The position numbers and the translations under genes are program-made. The notes beneath the pieces were generated by a model that was given only the letters and a program-made list of their open reading frames with translations, was not told the DNA's origin and made no database searches. A stretch of 64,000 bases of DNA. Source: Elgaria multicarinata webbii (lineage: Eukaryota > Chordata > Lepidosauria > Squamata > Anguidae). The stretch is taken from contig NC_086185.1 of the NCBI RefSeq assembly GCF_023053635.1, positions 11,034,501-11,098,500 of the forward strand, in the 5' to 3' direction. Below, one piece after another: positions 55,125-64,000 of this stretch (positions are counted from its first letter, which is position 1; every line of letters begins with the position of its first letter).

Positions 55125-55560
55125 GTAAGAGAAGTCCTGCTGGATCGAAGTGGTCTAGTAGAGCATCCTGCTTTTCTCACAGTGGCCAAGGAGAAGCATC
55201 TGGAAAGCAAACAAGCAGGGTGCCAAGGCAACAGCATTTGTCCACTACTGCCCCCAGTAACTAGTACTTAGAAGCATAAGAACATAAGAGCCCAGCTGGA
55301 TCAGACCGAGGGTCCATCTAGTCCAACACTCTGTTCACACAGTGGCCAACCAGCCATAGACCAGGGACCAACAAAGCAGGACATGGTGCAACACCACCCT
55401 CCCGCCCATGTTCCCAAGCAACTGGTGCACACAGGTGGTACTATGGCATCAATCCTGTACAAGGTGGTAGGTTGTACCTTATTTACTGGCCAGAACAGCC
55501 TACACCTCCAGGGGTTTCTGTGGCAGATAAGAACTTGATGGAGTGGCTGTGGCAATTTAT
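55125..55560 (-). mobile_element. Two LINE tails in tandem (GTTCTTATG family)
   Basis: One short relic begins near 55125 (GAACGTAAGAGAAGTCCTGC) and a second, better one at 55268 (AGCATAAGAACATAAGAGCC) runs to about 55560. Both are in the same reverse orientation, which suggests repeated insertion at a LINE tail. Confidence 0.7.
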
Positions 55561-55679
55561 ACTGTGAGAAGCTCCTCACTGTGTGTGAGTGAATGAGAAT
55601 GACCATTAAACAAAAGGTAACATTCTAAAGTGACCTTCTCTTCCATGTTTTCTTATAATATCCAAAATTCCTTCTCCCA

Positions 55680-55750
55680 GGGTTGGCCCAAGACAGTTCA
55701 CTGCCTGAGGCAAAGGACAAAATGGTAGGGGTATCTGCTGCTAGGAAATC
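55680..55750 (+). mobile_element. hAT-like left end
   Basis: CAGGGTTGGCCCAAGACAG and CACTGCCTGAGGCAAAGGAC are the inverse of the end near 23900. The rest of the element was not delimited. Confidence 0.4.
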
Positions 55751-58700
55751 CACTTCTTTTCTGGATCGACAGTTACGTGGCGTGTACAACTCGCTTCGCA
55801 CCTGCGAGCCAAGCCAAGGGCTCTTTCCCTACTCTGGAAACTTTTTTTTGCACATTTTTAAAGTTCTGAAATTCATGCAAATATCTGAGCCATTTGGGCA
55901 AATTCGGCCATAACCATGCAATTTCTGCAAATTCGGCTGTAATCTATGCAAATTGCAGAACAAACACACACACACACCATGTACAAAATCCATGAGCTGG
56001 CCCAATTCGCTGAAGATAGAATCGGGGGGCGCAACAGGAACTGAAATGAAGCCCAGGAGAACTGAACATAGGAAAATTAGCTCCAACCCCCCAACCAGAT
56101 TTCTCCAACACCTGTACAAGATGGCGCCTCCCCCATTCAAAATACAAACGCTGAGCAAACCAGCAGTTGAATCTTACTTCAACAGTGGTGTCAAGTCAGA
56201 GTCCTCCACCACACCTGAGAGCAGCAGGTATAATTCACCATCAATACATTTCGTTCTTTTTTCATGCTATTTTAATAAAATACGAAAAACAAAAACAAAA
56301 AAACAAAAGAAACAGAGAATGAGATTTTTTTTATTAAGATAATCCCACAGCTGGAAAATGAAACATCCTAAATTACATTAAGTGGCATCCCTTCCCCCCC
56401 CCCTTGCTCACTCCCCCCCCCCCAAAAAAAAACCTCTAGGAAAAAGATCTTTACAAATTTACATATATATTTTTTTACAATACAAAAAACTAATAGCTCA
56501 TTGCATATAAATATTACATTTGGTCTGCCATCATCAAGTGGCATTAAAAATCCCTGAAGCGTTTCAGTTTAAAGGGACCTGAGATAGCGGATGTAAAAGA
56601 TATGGACAAAGAGCATCCCCTGAAATCAAGACAGAAGCAAGACAATATCCATTTAAACCAGTTTGCGTGCACCATTTTTTTTCCTTCCTTTTTTTTTTTT
56701 TTTGGTGGAGTATTTTACGTCGTCACAAACACAATACACACGTGACTGTGTGTGCCCCAAGCTCAAATGGTAAAAGAAAAACAAAACCCAACCCCAAATG
56801 GTTATTTCTTAATGAAGTTTGTCCCAATGCTTTCATAAACCTCCCACCGACTTTCAACCCTCCAAATGTTGTACAGTTCCAACTTCCACCAGTCCAGACC
56901 TGTACGGCCAACGGAAGGCGTAAGTTATGTTCCAAACATATGGGGTGGACATCATATTTAGAAAGTTGCTATAATGGGGGGGGGGAGGAAAGGGTGGGGG
57001 AAACAGGCATGAGATTTTCAAATAAAACAAAATTGTTAAACAGCTTGGGATATGGAAACATGGTTGCTAAATACTACTTAATTAAGATACAGTACCACCA
57101 CGTTTGAATATTAACAACCTCTTTCATTCTATCACGTTTCAAGCACCCTTATCCTACTCTCTTGCACACCTCCTTAGTGGGGGGAGGGAAAAGAAGGAAG
57201 TCATGAACTATAATCTAATAAAGATCGAGGTCTACTAGTCTTACTGTATAATTGAGTTTAAATATTTGGATGGAAAATACAAAAAACCTTATAGCCGGTA
57301 TGCAGCAGGATTATTATAGAGTTTCCAGTTTGTTTGCTTAAACAATCAGTCTGATAATGACGCACCCACATCCATGCATATACATGTATTTATAAGCACC
57401 ATCATATATAATTTTGTAAGTTAAGGCTGTGACAGCGATTCCACTGGAAAATACAGAGCACAACCCAGCAGGGATCTTTCCTGCGCATGCACCTTTAAAA
57501 TAAAGAGGGCGTGCCAAGGCAAAGCTCACAAGCGCTTCCTGTTCATTTTAATGGGGCGTGCGCAAGCGCCCATCAACATGCATTGCGCCGACAGCATTTT
57601 CTCAGGGATCCACGACATTTGCCATGGACTGGCATCTGATATACTAAGCTGTACACGTTCAACTGTTCTTTGTGTTTGGGTGATCTCGTTTTTCAAAAAA
57701 AAAAAAAAAATAGAATTGCTAAAAACATTGCAGATTGATATCACCATTTTTAAATCTTTGTTTTTAAAAATGTAAACATCTGATATAGTAATATTTGAAA
57801 AGTGACCTCTTGTAAATGCACAGTTGTTTATAATACATACTTTTAAAGAACATATTGAGAACTCCCAAGGGATTTCTACTATTTGATCTCCCTTAGGTGT
57901 TGAACAGAGCCATCAGTCTAGAAATAGTAACTGTTTTTACAAAAAATTAAAGTTCTCGTGACATTTTATAGCATAAATTATGAAAACAATTCACATACGT
58001 TTAAAAAGCATTAACATTGCAGTACACACCGAATGGAAGCAGTTCTCTATAAGATAAGGTTTGGTGAATCACTCTTCGCCTAAATCTAGCTGTTCTTTTT
58101 TTGTCCCAAAAACATTACCAGCTGCACTAGGGAAGATAAATTGTTCAAGTTAACTTCCTCGATTTGTTACGAATCCACACACACACACACACACACACCC
58201 CTTTGCATGATTTGGATTATTGTTGAGAAATGTCCAGTTACCAGTTTCTAAGGTTTGCCAAACAAGAGGCAGAATTTTGTAGACAATTACATTCCCTCCA
58301 CAAAACACTAGAACACATTAGTCTTTGATCTCATAAAAATGTTGCTATTTTAGGGTTTGAGACTACATGGGCAATGAGAAGGAACAAGATTGCTTGAACA
58401 AGAAGTTCAGATGGTTTGTGGCAATTGTTTGAAGGCTGGAACTCTTGGTTCCTACAGAGAAAGTAGCGATCCCTCTTAAATTTTCCATGTGGACTCCAGT
58501 GGTTGCAAAGGAACTAGAAAAAAAAAGTGACATGACTTGCCCTTATGTTAGCATGCAAAAAGTCACAGGAGGCTTTGCTTCCTGATGGCAGAAAGTAAAG
58601 TTTGAGAAAGAGAGAGAGAGAACTGCTTAAAACAGAGTTGATTTGATTGGCCATTTAAGATGCTCTCCCAACTTCAAAAGACAAACAAAGCATTAAACAT

Positions 58701-60344
58701 GATTCAGATGAAGCACCTAGTATTGCTTTTGACAGTAGCTAAAGGTTTCATGTACCGGATAAAGCTTGCATGTAAAAATCCAAAGCTATCTCTTGCCTCA
58801 AATCTCCCCAAACCTCTGAAAATACTCTTTCAGATGTCAATATATCAGGCTGGTTATTGCTATGTTACTATTCTGTTAGAGGAGAGTTTCCAAAATGAAC
58901 ATGCCAAATTACTCAAGCAGCCTAGGGAAGAAAACCCACGGTGTGGTGGGCAATTCAGATAAAACCGACTAAATTGTTTCACTTGCAACAAAAAAACATT
59001 GCGGCCAAGTTTGAAATTGAATGGCCAATGTATATATCGACTCTGCCCAGACGCATAGCGGCTATCTGTTAGAATCCAATACCGTTCCCTTTCTAAATAT
59101 GTTTTCCCCCTTCGGACAGTTTATTGTTAAAGATAATTTGGCATCAAAATCACCAAGTTATTCAGTTATTGCTAGTTAGAACTATTGGGAGTAACACTAG
59201 GGCACGTATGAGTTCACAAGGCAGGAACACAAAGCTGGGAGGCAGCAGAGAATGGAGCAAATGCAATAGCAAATGACTGGAAAACCAGACAAATGTCAAG
59301 GATTCAGCTGAAGTAGGGCATTAAGCATTCAGGGCCAAACATCACAGCAGAAGGCAAGAGATGTCGTACAGGGATTAAACTGGGAGGTAAAACAAATGAA
59401 CACAGTCAAACTTGATATTCATTCGTGGCCTGGTTGGGGTGGAGGTGGTAGAATGGTAGGAATCAATCAACAGTACCTTGTTCTTAGCCTACCACCCGCA
59501 CTCTGTTCATCGGGCTGGAAATTTCTTTGGTGGCACCCTGAACACGGCCGAAAAGCGGAGAGAACTAAAGAAGTCTGAAGAACTGACTGAACGCATTCCA
59601 TACATTCATCTTAAGTACATAAACCTACTGAAATGACTTAGGACCAAGCAAGTCAGTGCCGATTCTTGCATGAGCAAGAATCCCACAAAATGGTTATAAT
59701 ATTAGCTTCGTAGGCTCAAGATGGGATGGTCATCAGGTTCAGACATTTGATCCTTGCGCGAAACGTTCCATGAATAACCGTGGAAGCTTGACAGACGTAT
59801 GGATACGTCTCCAGGAGCGTGGTCTGTACACGTTACAAATGAAGGGGCAGGGCCCTGAGGTGGTGGGATGAGGGGAACAAGATTTAGAAAGCTCCGTGTT
59901 AAAAATAACAACCGACTGCATGTAGAAAATCAGCGTAACAGGGAGCACACTTTATCCCCGATAGGCTGATAAAGGGGCAGCATTCAAAAGCATGTTTCTC
60001 CACCTGCAGCTTAAAGTGGTAGAACCAACTAAATATTCTACCACTTTATTCTGTTTTATGTGCAGACCAGGCTAAAGCTACAGTTTACCCCAGCGACGGT
60101 ACTGGAACAGAAACACCACTTTCTGTTCTTGGTTAAAGAGAAGGTGTTGTAAGCAGACGTCCCTATTTTGATCCTGAAAATGAATTGTAGATTGATCTTT
60201 TTTGATCTGCGTTACGCTGATTTAATGTGGCATTCTCCAGCTTTTTCAGATCCAAAGTATTTATATCAAAAAGATCTGTTGAGGTGTTTCCCAGGTCAGT
60301 GGCGTGTTTAGCCCACCTTGCCCCTGTAGCATGGACCTGACACA

Positions 60345-60557
60345 GGCCCCATTCAGAAGACACCTTAAACCATTGTTTTAACCATGGTTGTTGAGCCAGA
60401 AAGCTGGGCTGTGTTCCGAAGACACTTTAAATCATGGCTTTAACCATGGTGACGAGGGTTAAAGCCATGGTTTAAAGTGTCTTCTGAATACGACCTGGCT
60501 TTCTGGCTTAACCTCTGTAGTTAAAGCCGTGGTTTAAGGTGTCTTCTGAATGGGGCC
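60345..60557. mobile_element. Hairpin MITE with duplicated arms
   Basis: 213 bp, GGCCCCATTCAGAAGACACC at the left and its near-perfect inverse at the right, with ACA on both flanks. Each arm contains the unit twice (AGAAGACACCTTAAACCA and AGACACTTTAAATCATGG), so the element is a hairpin whose arms are themselves direct repeats. Non-coding. Confidence 0.8.
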
Positions 60558-61035
60558 ACAGAGTTGGCTAGCACACTAGTATGCCAGTGCACAGCAAGAG
60601 TACATGCAGAATGCCCATGAGGCAGAACGTACTGGACCACCAGCAGCTACTGCAAGGAACAGGAAAAGGTGGAAGGAAAACAACACTGTTTCACCCCAAA
60701 GTAGAGCCTCGGAAGGCCAAATTCGAGAGACCCAAAAGCCGTCTACTAGTGAACGGCCCCTATTTGTTCAACCCTTTTGTTTCTTCCAGACCAAAATTGC
60801 CACATGGTCTATTGGATCTTAACACTGGAAAGGAGACAAGGTTCAAATTACACACATTCCAAGATGACCCACAAACACCTGATACCCTTGAACAGCAACA
60901 ATACAAACAGGGACAGGGATGAATCCTCACTGAACACTAGCCAAATAACCACACTCAAGTACATCACATTCCTTCTCTCATATACCTAAGGATTCCCATG
61001 CACAAGAAACTCTCAGATCCTTTATAATAGACAAA

Positions 61036-61444
61036 GGCTGGGTTCACACAATACTCTAACCCACCAGTGTGGGTTGTTGTTGGACCGCAGCTCTGAATAA
61101 GGTGCTTTCCCCGCAGCATTGGTTACTGGGTTGTCTGAACGCAGCGTATTGGTTACTGGGTTGTCTGCAGAGTTGCTCGTTAACCATGCAGTATAGCTTG
61201 CTATCCACCTTGAACAACCCAACAACAAGCCATGGGTTCTCAAGGTGGCTTGTTTGCGAAAAATAAACTACACGGCACGGTTAACAGGCCACCCTGCAGA
61301 AAACGGCATTCGGACAGCATGATAACCCACCCTGTGGAAAATGCACTGTGTTTGGACAACACGTTAAATCACCTTGTGGAAAAAGAGCTGCGTTTAGACA
61401 ACACAATAACCCCTATGGGCTTAGCGTGTTGTGTGAATCCAGCC
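61036..61444. mobile_element. Inverted-repeat MITE (GGCTGGGTTCACACAA)
   Basis: Begins GGCTGGGTTCACACAATACT and ends GTGTTGTGTGAATCCAGCC. The inside repeats a TTGGTTACTGGGTTGTCTG unit twice on the left and GACAACAC-type units three times on the right. Target duplication not evident. Non-coding. Confidence 0.75.
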
Positions 61445-63625
61445 ATCGACTCCATTTGTGTGGCACCCTTGCTGCCTAGCAGTTTGTCAGTTTATAAAAC
61501 ACAAGTCCAATTAATACTTCGATCCCAACAAAACAATTTTGCTTGGCTGTCATCTGCACAGTACATAATCAGTCTAAGCAAGATATAACATTGTAGGTAT
61601 TTCAACCATATTCTAATCATTAATAAAAAGTGCATCTATGTTTTAGGAAGGAAAAACAAAACAGTCTCTCTCCCCCAAGGGAAATTTACCCATGCTGAAT
61701 ACAATATTGACCAGAGCTTCAGCAAGAGTAAAAGATGTACAAATCTTCTATGGCCCTGGATATCAGTTCATTGAAATAACACTATTTGTCCTCATAGTAG
61801 TTATGCGTACCTTCGGTGGGATTATGTATTGGAATTAAAACAGCCATGCTGTTCTAGTAGAGGGAAAGGAGACGGATACAAAAGATGCTCTTTTAAATAC
61901 ACACGTGGCATGTACACCGGGAACACTATACTGAACTGGAAGACTCCTTACTCGTTTATCCTGAGTTAGAGCCCTGTATGGTCTCAAATGCAAAGACAGG
62001 GCTCTTGCAGACTGCCCCATTAATTTCAGTAAAGGGAGCAGATCCACATGTACACAGGATCAAAGAGAAGGGAGCAGTTTCAGGGAAAGGCATACCTCAG
62101 CCATTCCATGGGCAGAAAGAATTGCTGATGGGGATATTGGACTTACATTTTAAAACAGGCTGTATATGAATACTTGAAGGTTCTCTACATTCTATCATTC
62201 ACTAACGTCATTATTTTATTTTTGCCCTGATGATCCTTAATATTTTGGCAAATGCCTCTCCATTTGAGTGTTGCTGTTTTAAATGCGTTTATTCACATGT
62301 TTGCTATGGAAGGTTCATACCAAAGCAACTTGTGTGTCTATATGTGTATATATTTTGTTAGACATAACATACAAATAATCCTACTGACATTTTTTTGGGA
62401 GGTTTGTCAACACTGACTAAGCGCGCCTGGTAAAAACATTGTCCATAAGACTAGAACCAAAAAAGAAAAGGAAAAAAAAGGATCTGCATGACATTTCACC
62501 CTTTGTTTTATTTTGGCTTCCTGGTCCTCTTTTCCCCACTCTCTCAAGTCTCCTACACAGTGCCTGATATTGTGAATTACAAAAATAAATAAATTGGAAA
62601 ATGCAACTCTCTTTCATCTCAGGGTGCCGGGGGTGGGGGAGCATAATTCAAAACATTAATGTGCCATTAAAGCCTTGAAAGACAGGCTTTCAACCCCAGT
62701 TTTCCCTTATACTGTGATATATGATGACGTAATGTTAAAACACTGTTAACAAGAGCCCTGTGCAAGTTATCTTTTCAATATCAAGCCGCATGCCATGAGT
62801 GCTATCTAGAAGCCCACGTACAGATGTCCTTGCCTTCACGTCAATGGAAAAAGCTGCTTAGCCTGGATGAAGAAGTAAGAGCAAACCAGCTGGGTTTCTC
62901 CACTGAAGCGAACAGGGAAGCCCTTACAAAGAGGATACTCCAGGGACGTACTGGAGCTCTCATGTCCATTAGCAATCTCTGGATGAGAGTGCATGAATTA
63001 TTTTCTGGAGACTTGAGATTTTACAGCTAAGATGCGCCCATACACAAAAGATGCAAGCGTTGGAAAGGGTGTAACGGTTTGAACAAACACACAAAAAAGA
63101 TTCTGTCAACGTTTTAAGGGTCGAATTAAAAACGGACACATCGTTTATCGTGGTGGGGAAAGTATGTGCACGTTCAACTGACTATCTGAACCATCAAATC
63201 TGTGAAAAATATATTGGGCACGATTGTCAGGTTGGAGGCCAATTAACAGTTATTTTGTAGCTGACTGAGTGACTTGCTCCAACTAACCTACTGCAGCCCC
63301 ACTGCTGAAGGAAAACAAAGTGAGTTCTCTGTGTAAAGTTTCTATTATTTGCAAGTCTGGAGGTAGCTAAGCTACTAGGAAAAAAAATATATGTGTCTGG
63401 GAAGGAGCAATCATTTCAACACTGATGTTAACATCTTAGTGGCAATTTTGATTAATGCAATAAAAATAGGAGGGCAGCAGAAATAAAATAGATGCAAGTC
63501 AACTTTTGCTTTTGGCACCTGTGTGTCTAGATATTAATAGTTCTCAAGTATTCTTGTTATAATAATGTTAATACATGTGTTGGACATTTCATGTCAAAGG
63601 TTTGCTACATATTTACAAGGCACCA

Positions 63626-63672
<47 letters not shown>

Positions 63673-64000
63673 GCATGAGTTCAAAACCAATGGGAAAAGC
63701 ATATCAAGATACCCAAATATGAACACACTTCAGTTCATCACAAATTCATGAAAGTTTGGCCTGGGAAGATTAGAATAATCCAGATCCTGTGCACAATAGA
63801 GAAACTGTAAACATTTTATAGCTGCCTTTAGGATCGGTGTATTGTGCAAAAGTTATTACGGCATGTAAGGAATTCATGGCAGAAAATGTTTTAAAAACTC
63901 TGTAAGAAGGTGCTGTTTCTATAATGCACGCGCGCACGCACGCACACACACACACACAAAAACAAAACCGACAAGGAGAGACCTTCATAAACATGATTCA

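Larger units (their letters stand above)
56310..64000 (-). other. Candidate long 3' UTR, minus strand, runs off the window
   Basis: The left edge has TTTATT at 56330-56335 (AATAAA on the minus strand), followed on that strand by a long T/G-rich stretch (inverse of 56275-56310), which is the layout of a poly(A) site. To its right, about 7.7 kb is AT-rich and nearly free of the CR1, L2 and SINE copies that fill the rest of the window, and has no long frame. Only two hairpin elements and microsatellites (58176-58199 AC, 63629-63669 CT, 63933-63957 CG/CA) interrupt it. The gene cannot be named. It could also be a repeat-poor regulatory region. Confidence 0.3.

Noticed and set aside
62824-63030. 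68-codon plus-strand frame (MSLPSRQWKKLLSL)
   Set aside because: Short, no domain, no splice context that stands out; lies in the putative 3' UTR on the opposite strand.

Overview
This is a 64-kb stretch of vertebrate nuclear DNA that is mostly intergenic and repeat-rich. The repeat set points to a squamate reptile, most likely a lizard. It includes CR1 and L2 LINE fragments, MIR/CORE-like tRNA SINEs, one tRNA-headed SINE of the Squam1/Sauria type, a Penelope-like fragment, an L1 fragment, many hAT-like and palindromic non-autonomous DNA elements, solo LTRs, and abundant AT-type and CA-type microsatellites. Nothing prokaryotic is present: no operons, CRISPR arrays or rRNA.

Only one host protein-coding exon is convincing. 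It lies on the minus strand at 35974-36873 and is a single-exon open frame for a syntaxin (Qa-SNARE). It starts MKDRLEEL, like STX11 and STX19, keeps the SNARE zero-layer glutamine, and ends in a short, cysteine-studded hydrophobic tail. A pyrimidine-rich splice acceptor sits 27 bases before the start codon, which fits the STX11 plan of a non-coding first exon plus one coding exon. A poly(A) signal lies about 620 bases after the stop. A second host signal is the repeat-poor block from about 56.3 kb to the window end. It has a minus-strand AATAAA with a T/G-rich downstream element at its left edge and may be the long 3' UTR of a gene whose coding part lies outside the window.

Layout. 0-5.2 kb: a CR1 tail, two LTR-like segments and a solo LTR. 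5-16 kb: L2, MIR-like and LINE tails, plus three copies of a palindrome-of-palindromes DNA element. 15.4-18.1 kb: a Penelope-like RT fragment, a hAT element, and two inverted copies of an unrecognised ORF-bearing repeat, one of them running into an L1 3' part. 18.4-19.3 kb: a decayed tandem array of about 160-bp units. 19.5-35 kb: CR1, SINE, hAT and palindromic elements, including a solo LTR nested in a hAT-like element. 35-39 kb: the syntaxin locus, two SINEs and a promoter-like segment. 39-56 kb: more CR1 and LINE tails, a solo LTR with clean target-site duplications, a 759-bp hAT element with a perfect 8-bp duplication, and a GAG/GAA microsatellite. 56.3-64 kb: the putative 3' UTR block with two hairpin elements.

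The genes do not form a pathway here. The main biological interest is the divergent syntaxin and the unusually nested palindromic mobile DNA. All family calls come from motif recognition alone; no searches were run.
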